Assembly (NCBI GenBank): GCA_021613535.1
Contig: CP075492.1
Coordinates: 3,782,001 to 3,846,000 of the forward strand
Direction: 5' to 3'
Origin: Adineta vaga
Taxonomy: Eukaryota > Rotifera
DNA length: 64,000 bases
Shown here: one piece after another, positions 1 through 11,534 of the stretch
Numbering within the stretch: the stretch's first letter is position 1
How the letters are laid out: the number at the start of each line of letters is the position of its first letter
Notes under the pieces: model-generated
The model's database searches: none
Told to the model about the DNA's origin: nothing
The model's input: the letters and a program-made list of their open reading frames with translations, nothing else
Made by a program: the position numbers and the translations under genes

Positions 1-401
1 AATTTATACTTCTTTCGTTTTGGATGTCGTTTATTGTTTTACTATAATTGTTATCAGTTCAATGTATCGCAGAGTTATATTTATACTGCCAAAAACTCTG
101 TAGAATGAAATCTAACGTTTGTAAACGTAAATAAAATGATCTCGTGTCAATTTTTTAAGAATCTCATGTACATTATGTGTATATAAGGGTGGGTGTGGGT
201 GATAATCTACCCTGCACCCACCCTCAAATATCCGTCACAATTCTATAAAATAGTACTTGAAGGACAATACAATTCAGTAAATAAATGGATATACGAATCT
301 CCCGAAGTCAACTGAAAAGCATTCACATGACAGTCTCTTGAACAAACTTTTAGATTAACTTTTCGTCGTTTAATTAATTAATAAATAAATTTAGACAAAA
401 T
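1..401. other. AT-rich non-coding edge
   Basis: I see no convincing coding exon here. The stretch contains one short G-rich/C-rich telomere-like hairpin (annotated separately) and the presumed 3' flank of the minus-strand Cys-rich gene that follows. Confidence 0.5.
187..226. repeat. telomere-like G-rich/C-rich hairpin
   Basis: A G-rich tract (GGGTGGGTGTGGGTG) is followed after a few bases by a C-rich tract (CCCTGCACCCACCCTC), so the two arms can pair. The units resemble the TGTGGG telomere repeat reported for bdelloids. Similar paired tracts occur near 21.7, 26.4, 39.25 and 44.1 kb. The head-to-head orientation is seen directly; an origin from telomeric repeats is inference. Confidence 0.55.
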
Positions 402-920
402 TTATTTATAGAAAAGAATATTATCAGTACATAAACAGTGATCATCATGATCATCATAAGAAAGATAATTACAATCACATTTCGCACTATCACGAAGCTT
501 GAAATAATTGAAATACTTTTCAGTATTGTAAAGTCGACGATCATTTGAATTCCAATTTCGATGATTCCGAACCCACTGCCAACTTTCCGAATCTGTGTAA
601 TACCAATCACGGCATTTTCCACATCTGGCACAAGAACGGCCTTCACACCAAAGTTCTTTGTAGATACCAGGTGTTGCAAATTCTTCATGTTCTACAGAAA
701 AAAAGTAAGTATTCAATACTGATGATGATCGTTCTCAAAATTAAGAATCATACCACTTCTTGTCGCTTTACTATTTGCTACTTTGTAGCTTTAATAAAAA
801 AGAAACGAATTATAGTTTATCAGCTACTTACACACCAAAGCTCATTACTACTGCATCTTTTGAGACATTACCTCTTTGTTGAAGTAGCGTTTGTAGCAGA
901 ACTAAATGATCTGGGAACAT
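402..920 (-). CDS. small Cys-rich protein, two exons
   Basis: Two minus-strand exons join in phase: 920-872 (ATG at 920, donor GTAATG) and 691-402 (acceptor CTGTAG). They give about 112 residues. The middle carries a dense cysteine motif (WCEGRSCARCGKCRDWYY), followed by an Asp/His/Tyr-rich tail with more Cys. No signal peptide is visible from this ATG; an acceptor-like CAG lies just before it, so an upstream exon is possible. The neighbouring ART gene ends 33 bp upstream on the same strand, but its last codons do not splice in phase to this exon, so I treat them as separate. I do not recognise the family. An extracellular or metal-binding role would be a guess. Confidence 0.45.
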
Positions 921-952
921 CCTGTAATAAAGACGGTTCGTTATTTTATTTA

Positions 953-1711
953 TCAAAGAACCAATTTTACTTTTGATACGGTTTCTAAAAGTAAAGATTG
1001 TGGTTCGATTTCTTTCAGTTGTACCATACAGAGACCACCTGGTTGATCGAGCGATGCGATTACTTTGAATTGTCGGGCAGGTGGAAGAAGAATTTCATCT
1101 TCACTTTTGTATTGCGAATGTTGATGGATGTCTTTTCCACTTGTACATTCAATGCTGAAAAATGTTCTTTTTCCGTTCGAACCAAAAAACTGATCATTTT
1201 TTAAAACGTCCATTGTTGTTGTACAAGAAGTAAAACCCCACCAAATAATTACTTCCCCTTTTCGGTAATAACTTCCCCAATTACCCTTCACTCCACGATA
1301 AACTGTACTTTTAATCGAGAGAAGGTTTGAAAATGCTGTTAGAATCAATTTCAAATAAAGATACTATGGAATTAGTCTTCTTCGATCTTGTGTACGGAGA
1401 ACTGCATTTAAAACGAAATAAAGACATTCTTCTCTAGGTTTCCATTCCATTGAATACAATAGAATTGCAGCGGATTCATCTTTAGTCAAATGTTCAGCTG
1501 GACGTTTCGCACATTTCAGTTTAGCTTCCGATGCCTTTCTTCTGATATCAGGTACATATGAAACCAGCGGTTCGATAGCTTCTTCCAATGACACCAATGG
1601 CTCTTTCGCATAACCTTGTATTGGTGGTAACATTCGACAAGATTCACCAGTAGCATTTGAAAGACGAAGGTAATGTTGAAGTTCATCACTATCGGTACAC
1701 CTACTAATCAT
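953..1711 (-). CDS. NAD:arginine ADP-ribosyltransferase (ART), with in-frame TAG
   Basis: The reading frame runs from ATG at 1711 to TGA at 953 as one exon and matches the bdelloid/animal arginine-specific ART family, which transfers ADP-ribose from NAD+ to arginine. The R-S-E signature is visible: the Arg in VYRGVKG, the Ser in the FTSCTTT strand, and SEDEILLPP carrying the E-x-E catalytic pair. The N-terminal part has the PPIQGYAKEPLVSLEEAIEPL segment seen in related proteins. One TAG at 1364-1366 interrupts the frame just before YLYL, where I recall family members having Trp (TGG). Either this copy is a recent pseudogene, the base is wrong, or the stop is read through. No signal peptide or membrane segment is seen, so a cytosolic place is likely. 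Confidence 0.75.
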
Positions 1712-3613
1712 TTTTGCTGATCGAAACGAATGTTGTGTCGCATCTTAATATTTTCTCAGACGATTTGTGATGAAATAAAAAAATCATGTTTTTTTCTCGT
1801 TCTTTCTTCGACAGTATAACTATAACCTTGAAAGAGCACTTCAAGCTAGCTAATGCTCAGTTAAAAAAATATGAATATTTGTTTTCATCACTGCGGACAA
1901 TGAATTTGTATTTGTTTGAATAACATTAATGTAAAAAATTCGCGGAATAAACGAAAGAAAACACAATGTGACTCAGTTGATTACCTTTCCTTGATTTTTA
2001 ACATTATTCCAGATTTAGATTTATTGATTACAGAAGATTCCTTCGATAGAATAGTCTTGTATGTCTACAGTACATTTGAATTTCTACTGGAAAACATCTA
2101 TGACAAAGCTTTTGATGTATAAAAGTCTCCATTTATTTAAAAGAAAACAAGTTACAAATAGTTTCCGCGATCGTTTTCTACATTTTTTTTTCTTTTACGC
2201 TTATAAATAATATCAACATCATAATAGTATGACAAGAAAACAGATCGATCGAATGACATCAATACTATCGTCACAGAACTTTGTCCAAATGTTTATCTTA
2301 TAATATTCATAGCAAAATAAATCAATTGTGAAATAAATACGAAAAGAAAACTTTTGATTCTTTTAGTTTGACGTGAGGTTTTTGGATTGAATTGTTCATA
2401 ATAATCAAATCGATTTACTTTCAAGATAGTATATGTGCGATAGAAATCTAGACAATTTTGTTTTGGAAATATATTTCGATTGTCCCATATACTAAAGAAT
2501 TTTCTAATGAATCTTATTTACATGCAATTAATGTCAATAATGAAACGTATCTTGTTTATAACATACCTTATTACACATATATATATATACCTGTATAGAA
2601 GTGAATAACCACTCTGAGTACTCAGTAGCCGTTAAATATAGTGGGACCTATTCTCGAAATAATAATATTATGATTTATATCAATAACAATTCGTTTAACT
2701 TATGAAAATAGAATATCCATGAATGTGATAAAAAAATTCAAGGACTTGGATTTCACTCTGCCACCGATAGCTAGTGAGTTTCGGTTTTATTCTACTTAAT
2801 GTCAACAACATTTTCTTAGTTTTCCAATGTTTTTGTATGTACGTCATTTTATTTTTGTTTGTCTCTTAAGACGAAATTGTTTTCTCGTGTTAACATACGT
2901 TATTCATATCTATAAAGATCTCATTTATTTTCTTATTGAATTTATAGTTGACTTGTTTTGAAACTGTTATTATCATTTCATTAACATATCAAATTGGTAA
3001 GAACATCATTGACGAGAATTTAGGGATGAAGAATCTATCAGGATTTGCACAAAGATTACCGAGACGAAACAAAAAACAACAAAGATCAAGTGATCGAATC
3101 TATGTGACAGTATTCATAACGACTCTTCGGTGTATTTTTTCTTTGTATGATAAGACAAAGTTCAAAAGATAAGCTTTGTATAAAACAAATGAACATAATT
3201 ATCGATATCGATCAGTAAAGAATAAGTTTATTGATATATGTGGGAGAATAATTGCAACGTATTTAATATGTAAGATAAAAGAACAAAAATATTGATTGAG
3301 AGTAATTCAATGATATGCAAACTTGTTAAGTGAATAAGACGTATTATTCATGTCATCGAACTAATTTGAATAGTTATAACAACATCGAATTTCAAAATAA
3401 ATATTTTTGATAGAACAGATTAAATTTCAATTTCTTTGTTAGATCAAAAAACGAAGTCAAACCTACTCGATCACTCTGCATTAAACTTTGCTATTTATGA
3501 TCATAGTTTTTCTTTAGAGATTGACCTACAATTTGAATTTAATCTTCGAGTATAATGTCCAAGTAATCAATTGTTCAGAAGTGAAACGGAACATTTACAT
3601 GTTTTCTCTTTAG
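1712..3613. other. intergenic, AT-rich
   Basis: No exon series or domain could be supported. Two short open frames (1916-2122 and 2948-3172) have no family signature and look like chance. A short AT dinucleotide run lies near 2577-2591. The 5' exons of the following plus-strand gene may lie in the distal part, but I could not identify them. Confidence 0.45.
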
Positions 3614-5219
3614 TTGTATCTGGTTATTCTGGTTGGCAATCTACTGTTGGTGCGTTATTGTACTTCAAATTGATGGCAAAAAATGGGTTTTAATCGATTC
3701 TCCATCTTCGAAAGAAGATTCATCGGAATATAAAGGTAGTTCTGACGAAATTGATTTTATTTTTCAGACAAAAGACTTATCTTTATGTTTAGTTGGTCAT
3801 TGTCGAGATCATAAAAAGAATGGAGATGAAACTGATGTCGATTGTGGTGGTTCAAAATGTGCTAAATGTAATGATACAATGCATTGTAAAAATCATTATG
3901 ATTGTCTTAGTAATTATTGTAAAAATAAGAAATGTTCTCGTAAATATTTATGATATTTGTGAATACGATATATGAATGAAGGATTATAAATATTTTAGCA
4001 TTGGAATCGTGTGATGATAATATAAAAAATCAAGATGAAATTGATGTTGATTGTGGTGGTCGTGTTTGTCCAAAATGTGAAGATGCAAAATATTGTAGAG
4101 AAAACTGTGATTGTCTCAGTAACGCTTGTCATAATAGTACATGTGTTTGTAAGAAAATAAATTTCTTTTGAAATTGATAGTGAATAGTTTTGATTTTAGC
4201 GGCAGAAACATGCAAAGATGAAATCAAAAATCAAGATGAAACTGATGTGGATTGTGGTGGGAGTATATGTCCAAAATGTGAAGATTCAAAGAAATGTAAC
4301 AGCGATTGTGATTGTACCAGAAGTTTTACTTGTGTAAACAATACATGTGTTCGTGAGTATTATAGATAATAATATTAACACAAATGATTTTTCTCCTGAT
4401 CATATCATAGCTAAATGTACTCCAGAATGTAAAAATAATGGTGTATGTATTGCTCATAATCTTTGCAACTGTACAGCTGGATTTAGTGGTCCAACGTGTG
4501 ATGTTCGTATGTATTCTATACTATATGTTAAGATATTTTTCTAGTTCGTTTTCTTTTTCTTCTAAGAATCGGTTGGTTTATGTCATGATAATGATACAAT
4601 GGGTACAGTTCCTATTCTCTTAGTAACATTCGACAAGGGTTCACCTCAATTTTCTACATCAACACCGACTCAATTCAATTTCACTACAACATATAAACAA
4701 CGATTTAAACCTACAGTAGAAGATGGCCATTTCAGTTTCATTAATTCAGTCTATAAACATTATCAACATGCATGGCATACGAATGCTGTTGATCACACAG
4801 GTGATAATGGTGGATATATGCTCTTAGTCAATGCAGATTTTCAACCAGGTGAATTTTATAAAGGTACTGTTGATAATCTATGTATTGGTTTACGCTATGA
4901 ATTTTCTGTTTATTTGGCAAATGTATTACGACGAACGGATCAAATTAAGCCAAATGTGCGATTTGAAGTTCGAAGTCCTTCAACCGGAAATCGATTATTG
5001 GCTCAATTACGTTCGGGACCAATTCCTGTAGATAAATCATTACAATGGAGAAAGTATGGTTTGTCATTTACAGCACCGAGCAGTTCAGTTGTGCTATTAA
5101 TGATTTCTGATGCTCGTGGTGGTGCTGGAAATGATATTGTTATTGATGATATTGCATTACGTGTTTGTTCACATGAAGGTACTGGTTTTTGTCCAGCAAT
5201 TGACCAGGAGAACGATTGA
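3614..5219 (+). CDS. secreted Cys-repeat/EGF/beta-sandwich protein, 5' incomplete
   Basis: Five exons join in phase: 3614-3940, 3999-4148, 4200-4352, 4411-4506 and 4567-5219, with introns of 51-60 bp. Exons 1-3 each encode a repeat of the form DETDVDCGGxxCxKC...C.C.C (three copies). Exon 4 is an EGF-like module (CTPECKNNGVC...CNC...GPTC). The last exon encodes a roughly 200-residue beta-sandwich ending IVIDDIALRVCS, a domain type often seen in rotifer, choanoflagellate and bacterial surface proteins. An extracellular or adhesive role is inferred. Exon 1 starts at a splice acceptor, so the true start and any signal peptide lie upstream. Near 3660 the frame VSGYSGW...ALLYF must shift by one base to reach IDGKKWVLIDSPSS, so this exon may carry a 1-nt deletion. 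Confidence 0.7.
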
Positions 5220-5571
5220 TTAGACTGAATATTTTAACTTCAAAAATTTTTCTTATTGCATAATAATAAATGGGTTTGCTTTTTCAATACATTTTTATAA
5301 TATATACATATAATGTAAAAAGGACATCAGTACGATTGCAGATTGATTACACTTATACGCGCAAAAGTAGTTCATATAATGAGATTGCTCGAAAAAAAAA
5401 AATATATAGCTTATATAAGTATTAAATAATCATTCTGTTATGATTGATAATAAGTTTTCTTTTCATATATTTGTGAATGAAAAGAAAAGAAAACTTTCAA
5501 CTGTATGTAATATTACTTATTCAACATAAAAAAATTAAATCAAATACATCATTTCAGTTTTCTTCTATAAT
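5220..5571. other. convergent 3' intergenic spacer
   Basis: The spacer lies between the plus-strand beta-sandwich gene and the minus-strand NHL gene, which converge here. It is AT-rich, with AATAAA-like runs on both strands that could serve as polyadenylation signals. Nothing else is seen. Confidence 0.5.
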
Positions 5572-6946
5572 CTATACAAGACGTTGAAATCTTTGTATTC
5601 GATGATTACTTGTATCGGAAACATACAAATTCATTGATGAATCTAGTGCAATTCCTGCTGGAAAGGTCAATGTATTTGCTGTTGAACCTTTCGCACCTGT
5701 TCCAGCAATCGTACGAGCCGTCATATTCACTGTTGGATATCGGCAAAACAATTGTATACGATGATTATTATTATCGACAACAAACATATTCGTATAAGCA
5801 TCAAGTTTAATCGAAACGGGATACATTAGTAATGTTGATGAACTACCTTGTATCCCATTGGAACCTGCTACAATATTTCCTGTTGTTGTATTCGCTGTCC
5901 ATTGTACGATGGTATGTTGTTGAGAATTGACAGCATAGATTGTACCAGGCACCATTGATGTATCAACAGCGAAACCTTGTGGAAGATTGAGTTGATTATT
6001 ACCAGAACCTGCTATTTGATTTCCAGCAACAACAGATCCGTTTTTCCAAATAGCTGATTTGGTATTATCACAAGCATAGATTAAATTATTGACAACTTGA
6101 ACACCCCATAATGATCCAGGACTTGACCAACCTGAAGAAACAGTTGAGCCAGATAATATACCATATGAAAAAAACTGTATTCGATTGTTTAAAGAATCAG
6201 CAACGTATAGATTTTGTGAAGAATCGACAAAAACATCTTTTGGAGTATTGAGTAAAGTTGCCGTTGCACCTACTGAACCAGACACACCTGCAACTGTTGT
6301 ACCAGTCGGTGCTCCTAAAAGCCATTTCTGAATACGATGATTTCCTGAATCAGCAATATAAAGAGTATTATTATTTTTAACATCAATAAAAATGTTCCAC
6401 GGTGAACTCAATTGATTAGCCGCAGTACCCGCTGATCCAGTCACACCTGCTATTGTTTCTCCCGTTGAGTTCCATATCCAATCAGTACCTGAAACGATGA
6501 GTGAGACATATTTTTTTAGCTTATAAATAAATACACAAACATGTTTTCATAACTGTCGTAGTCGTAGTTATACTACTTCCCAACGATATGGAACTCCCTA
6601 TATATACAGAAAAAGTTTCTCAATATCATCGAATCAATTTTCTCTAAACCTGAATTGGATGTTGATGAATCAGTAGTTTCAGTATTTGGTGATAACCACA
6701 AGGCAAGTATTGTTGCCAAGAGTATTCCAGCAAGAAGAAAGCCCAGTAATAAACCATAAAAACAAAATGAACAACCCGAATACATTAGAGCATATTCTTT
6801 TCTACTAAGAAACCATATCCCACAACAATCTTATCGAAAAGTTGAGTATCTTACTCTTCATCTTCATTTTCATTCCTTCTGATATTGTTACTTGATATAG
6901 GTGAACGTGGTGAAGATGTACTGTTGAATAATTCCGAAAACTTCAT
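5572..6946 (-). CDS. membrane-anchored NHL-repeat beta-propeller protein
   Basis: Three exons join in phase: 6946-6855, 6804-6608 and 6488-5572, with introns of 50 and 119 bp. The start ATG at 6946 gives a short Ser/Asn-rich cytosolic head. Exon 2 encodes one strong membrane segment (CFYGLLLGFLLAGILLATIL), so this is a type II anchored protein. The extracellular part (about 300 residues) has repeated NHL blades with signatures such as LYIADSGNHRIQKW, LYVADSLNNRIQFF, FVVDNNNHRIQLF and LYVSDTSNHRIQRF, interleaved with AGVxGS... turns. NHL propellers bind protein or carbohydrate ligands; the ligand here is unknown. The family is widespread in bdelloids. The gene looks intact. Confidence 0.85.
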
Positions 6947-7580
6947 TTGTTTCTATTTTATTATAACTGAATATACAAACTTGAATAATTCGTACTCAGA
7001 TAATAATGAAAAAGAGATTTTCATTATTTTTCTTTACATAATGATACCTTAGGAAAGATACTCATGTGATTCATTACATGAATTTCGATAACTTACAAAG
7101 TAATAAACAAAAAAAAAATGATACCTTAAAATCTCTATTACGATCAGATGCCTTCTTTACTTTATTTGAAACACACTCCCATTTTGGACAACTATATCTC
7201 CTTAAATACCTCACGAGAGAGAAAAGCATTCTTATGATTGAAAGAATATGTTCTGCCTTAACAAATTCAATTCATTCGTATTGACTCAATATTCTTGATA
7301 TCACTTCTAATTATTTTTTCACTAAGAAAGCAACTGTCATTGCATTGACAATCTTCATGTTGTATGACAGATAAATGTTTGAGAAAACTTAATTATAAAT
7401 ATGAAGATGAATTTTTTCTAATCTCTTCTGATGAACTGATGCTTCTAAATATATACGAGAACATCCGATTCGAGATTGAAGTCTATAGAAAGTGTTTTTT
7501 TCCTTGTATATATAATTTTATGTCCCTGTAGTAGTTTTCTTCATTTTTAAAACAACACAGTTAAGAAGTAAAAATAAACT
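6947..7580. other. intergenic between divergent genes
   Basis: This spacer separates the minus-strand NHL gene from the plus-strand 7TM receptor and should hold both promoters. The open frame at 7066-7284 has no recognisable features. No clear TATA pair could be assigned. Confidence 0.4.
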
Positions 7581-8525
7581 ATGGATAGTCGAACAAAATT
7601 TATTCTAATGATTATCTTGGAAATTCCAGCAATTTTCATATCGATTCGAATTTTCATTCATTTCCTGATAACTCGTCAAGCTCGTTTAGCATTACGAAAT
7701 CATGGTTGGATTGTTCTAATTCTTACGAATTTTATCCAACTCGTTATTGATTTACCAATATCAATGAGTTATTATTATCGAGAGACAGTTTGGCCGACAA
7801 GTGATCTTTTCTGTGCATTATGGGATACATGTGAATTTTCGTTGAATAGTATTGGATTATTTTTAATGGCATGGATATCAATCGAACGACATTTAATTGT
7901 CTTTCATTCGCAGAGAATTTTTCAAAGACGTTGGAAAAGATGGCTTTTTCATTTCATACCAATTCTATTCTGTTTACTTTGGTCACCGATCTTTTTCTTT
8001 ATATTAATTGTCATTAGTCCATTATGTACAAATCAATGGGATTATAATTTTCTTAGTTGTGGTGCTCCATGCTATTATGGAGTAATGATTGTTGGTCAAT
8101 TTGATTTTTGTTTCAATATTGTTATACCAAATGTGATTATTATGTTGGCTAATGTTACATTAATAATTCGAGTCATCTATCAAAAACTTTCACGACAACA
8201 AGTTATTCATTGGCGACGTCATCGTAAGATGGTTTTACAATTATGGATTATTTCATCACTTTATATGGCATTTTGGTTACCTGTTTCAATAACAATATTA
8301 ATTCAAATTACTATTGATCCTTCATTTATGATCGATTCACTTTCAACAATGCAATTCTTTACCTATCTTATTCCACTTCTATTACCAATGATATGTCTTA
8401 GTACATTATCGGATTTAACAAAGAAGATTCTACGTAGAATAATAAATTCACGAATAAATATAGTTGGAGCAGTTGTTTATACTCGAAATGTGAAACCAAC
8501 AGTTGCTGCTGTTACTGTTCGATGA
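7581..8525 (+). CDS. rhodopsin-class 7TM receptor, single exon
   Basis: An intronless 314-residue protein with seven hydrophobic segments starting at about residues 6, 40, 88, 124, 168, 222 and 256. After TM3 it has SIERHLIVF, the position of the DRY/ERY motif. A conserved Cys pair (before TM3 and in loop 2) is present. Intracellular loop 3 is short and basic (HWRRHRK). The C-tail is short. The N-terminus before TM1 is almost absent, which is unusual for a ligand-binding receptor. The fold suggests an orphan G-protein-coupled receptor of the large rotifer peptide-receptor-like expansion. Ligand and G protein cannot be named. Confidence 0.8.
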   Translation: MDSRTKFILMIILEIPAIFISIRIFIHFLITRQARLALRNHGWIVLILTNFIQLVIDLPISMSYYYRETVWPTSDLFCALWDTCEFSLNSIGLFLMAWISIERHLIVFHSQRIFQRRWKRWLFHFIPILFCLLWSPIFFFILIVISPLCTNQWDYNFLSCGAPCYYGVMIVGQFDFCFNIVIPNVIIMLANVTLIIRVIYQKLSRQQVIHWRRHRKMVLQLWIISSLYMAFWLPVSITILIQITIDPSFMIDSLSTMQFFTYLIPLLLPMICLSTLSDLTKKILRRIINSRINIVGAVVYTRNVKPTVAAVTVR

Positions 8526-8762
8526 TGTGGATTTGTTTGTTTTTCATCCATTAACAATTTGCGGGCATAGAACGGAGAAGAAATGCATTTGTATATATTG
8601 TCTTATTGTACAAATATAGGTTGAAATGGCGAACAATTTTATTTTTTAATGTAAAAAGCAAGAAACATGCCTTTTATGCCATTATTTACGTTAGTATTAC
8701 TTCCTTTTCTTTTGTAGTATTTTAACAAGAAAAAAAACTGAATACATCATAGTTCTATCAAA

Positions 8763-9936
8763 ATGGGGAATGGTAGTTGTGTAGGAACTGGTCCTGTTGT
8801 AGCATTAGACGTTCGAACATATGAAATCTCAGATCTATACAAAGCGTGTGAAGCAGGTGATGTCGAACAAGCGAGAAAGTTGCTTGTTGACATACCATTT
8901 ATTGTGATTAATTGTTCCGAGCCGAATGGTAGTACGGCACTGCATGCTGCTTCTTCACATGGTCATAGTGACGTTGTCCATCTTCTCCTACAGAATTATG
9001 GTGTTGTTCGTCATCGAAGAAATTCGGAAGGTTTAACTGCTTATCAAGTAGCAGCAAATGATGAAATTCGTCAAATTTTTCATCGTCCAAAAAATAATGA
9101 AAAATTTGGTTTTAGTATTCAAGGTACTGTTCTCAGTATGTTTGCTATATTCTTTCCTGCATCAAAGCGTCCTCCTCCACCTTGGATTCATACTACATCT
9201 GGCTGGTTGAAGACTAGATGTTTGGAAAGTCAAATGAAATTAAATAAAACACATGATCGATATGTTCGTTAAATCAACTCACACGGAATATAACCATGCT
9301 TGTGAATGTCTGACAGAATTTGAAGGAACAGAAAAAGTTGAACCTCTCCTTCGTCTTTATTCTCTTGAAACACCTTTCTATTCAAAAGTAGGTGGACCAG
9401 ACTTCTGTAATATACTACTCGAACCATTAGTTCGTAATCTGGATGCACTTTGTGATCGTCATTATCAAGGCACTTCTTATCGTGGTTTAACAATGACAAA
9501 AGAAGATTTAGAGGATTATGAAGAAGCATTGAGACAAGAAAAAGAAGAAAATAAAGAAAGCATTATAACATTAGCAAGTTTTGCTTCAACTACACGTGAT
9601 GAATTGTTAGCTCGTGGTTTTGCTGCAGCATATAAAGTTGAAGACAAAATTACAGTCTTAATCACTTGTATTTTTCCAAAACGATGCGATACAGCAATTG
9701 CACTTTATAAAGTATCCGAATCGATATCATGTATTTCCCATTTCGAAGACGAAGAAGAAGTATTAGTCTATCCTGGAACGATGTTTCGCGTCACAGAAAT
9801 CGATACAACATCAGATCCTTCCATCACACAACTTCATCTCACAAATGTTATGCCTGAATACCATCCCGGAGCAGTTCTGTGCAAAGCTGCAAAAAAGAAG
9901 GCCATCAAAACATTCGTTCCAAAGATTCTTCAATAA
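8763..9936 (+). CDS. ankyrin-repeat ADP-ribosyltransferase, apparent frameshift
   Basis: The first part (ATG 8763, MGNGSCVG) encodes two ankyrin repeats (STALHAASSHGHSDVVHLLL and a partial partner) and a linker. Its stop is at 9272. The second part, open from about 9244 to 9936 in the next frame, encodes the catalytic ART domain: YRGLT (Arg), FASTTRDE (Ser strand) and EDEEEVLVYPGT (E-x-E loop). The linker continues naturally from one frame to the other within 9244-9272, and no plausible intron joins them, so one base is probably inserted (or two lost) there. The MGNGSC start could allow N-myristoylation (inference). The related architecture ankyrin + ART is common in bdelloids. Substrate unknown. 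Confidence 0.7.
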
Positions 9937-10326
9937 ACATGTCGTTGATTTCTAATCATTGCTGTCATTCTTGATTGACAAAAAAAATGTTTAACAGTTT
10001 TTCGAATTTCTTTCTCGAATAAAATTGTTAGAAAATTAAAATCGAATTTTCATTTAATATCGATTGAATCTTGTTATTTTACCTCTTCGAAGACATCAAC
10101 AAACATCTTATCTATACTCTTTTTAGTTATATTCTACTATAAGTAAGAGTTTCATTTTATTTGATTAAGTTTTCTTTTATTTATTATGAAAGTTTTATCT
10201 TGACACATGTAATATTCGTTCGTCAGTAAAAATAAAAACATCATTATCATTTCTTGTGTGAAAAAAGAATAGACTGATGACAGTCAAATCTATTATATAA
10301 ATTCTCTATTCTTAGATCATAAATCC
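9937..10326. other. intergenic
   Basis: AT-rich spacer between two plus-strand genes. An AATAAA lies near 10018 and could serve the ART gene upstream. No coding exon seen. Confidence 0.45.
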
Positions 10327-10899
10327 ATGAGTAAACTATCATCATTAATTGGTACTTCTAACGAAGTAAATAATAACAATCAACACGCATCAAATATCAA
10401 CAGAAGGAACGTTCATTTCTCTTCACAAAATATATCCAACACTCATGAAAATTATTATGTACGCAATTATGAAAAAGTTTGTTTATTATTCTTTCCACGG
10501 ACTGTTTATAGGGAAATTCTACTCGACAATCCATAGATATGGTTCATGTTCCATGCGAATTTTGTAATAAACAAATTGAAAGAAATGACTACAGAAAACA
10601 TGAAGTAAATTTCAAGTTCGTTAGAAGAACTATATTTCTTTGTTTTCTATTTCAATAGAATATTTGTCGAGAACAACAAAATAGGTCGGTCTACACTTTT
10701 TATTCCGAAAAATAATTAAACTTGATTTCTAGACGAACAAATTATAGCACCTCTATTAATTATTTATGTATATTTTGTTCGGCAGTTTATAATAAAGAAT
10801 ATGATTATGACATGCATCAAGTAATTAATTTCTTCTTTTATATTACTTTCTATGCTTGTTATTTTGCAGATTTATTGTTCAAAGAACCATGGACGATAA
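10327..10899 (+). CDS. small protein with two C2HC zinc fingers, five exons
   Basis: No single long frame exists, but five small exons join in phase: 10327-10476, 10512-10604, 10659-10684, 10733-10820 and 10870-10899 (about 128 residues). The introns are 35, 54, 48 and 49 bp, all GT-AG. The product has two similar fingers, CEFCNKQIERNDYRKHENIC (C-x2-C-x12-H-x3-C) and CIFCSAVYNKEYDYDMHQIYC-like spacing (C-x2-C-x13-H-x3-C). This spacing resembles TRAF-type/XAF1-type zinc fingers. The N-terminal 50 residues are Asn/Ser-rich and probably disordered. The finding rests on phase consistency plus motif recurrence; no transcript is available. The exact last exon is the least certain. Confidence 0.6.
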
Positions 10900-11534
10900 G
10901 CATCATTCAAGAATGAAATCATATGACAAATGAATAAGTTATTATTATTTTTAATTCAACTAAACAGTGCATTAAATATCTTTTTTCCTGCATTAGACAA
11001 GATTATAATAAATTCTATTATTTTTTTCTTTATCGTGCAAAATTTTTTTTTCTAAAGAGACTAATGTAACATTCAGCTTATTAAATAAAAATTCAAAATC
11101 CATTTTTTGATCTACATAACAACGATCAGGGCATCGACGATATCGTCGTTTAGGTATAGAAGCACTATTGATCATTGAGCTTGTAGTTGAAATTATTATT
11201 GTAGGAATACGAATTACTACTATAGAATAAGCAAATCCTAAAATATCTCTATTAGCTTTTGGTAAAACAATGATGTCAGAAGAAATAATTCATTCACTTC
11301 ATGGTCTTGATTATCATGAGTTTTTCATTGAATAAATATATCAAATAGAAATTTGAGGTTTTATTTAGTAAACTAATCTGACAGATAGATTGTTATTGTC
11401 AAAATAGAATTATTTATCGGTTGAAATACGTTTTCTTTAAAATAAAAAAAAGGGATTCATATAATCAAGTAAAAGAATGTTTTATTTGGTTAAATATATA
11501 TAAGATAAAAATGATTTCATAAGAAGAATGAAGT
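10900..11534. other. intergenic with a possible minus-strand exon
   Basis: A minus-strand open stretch at about 11238-10993 follows a TTTTAG acceptor and encodes a hydrophobic segment (VVIRIPTIIIS) followed by RRYRRCPDRC and a Lys-rich end with a stop. It could be the last exon of a small membrane protein, but I found no matching upstream exon. Otherwise nothing is seen. Confidence 0.3.
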
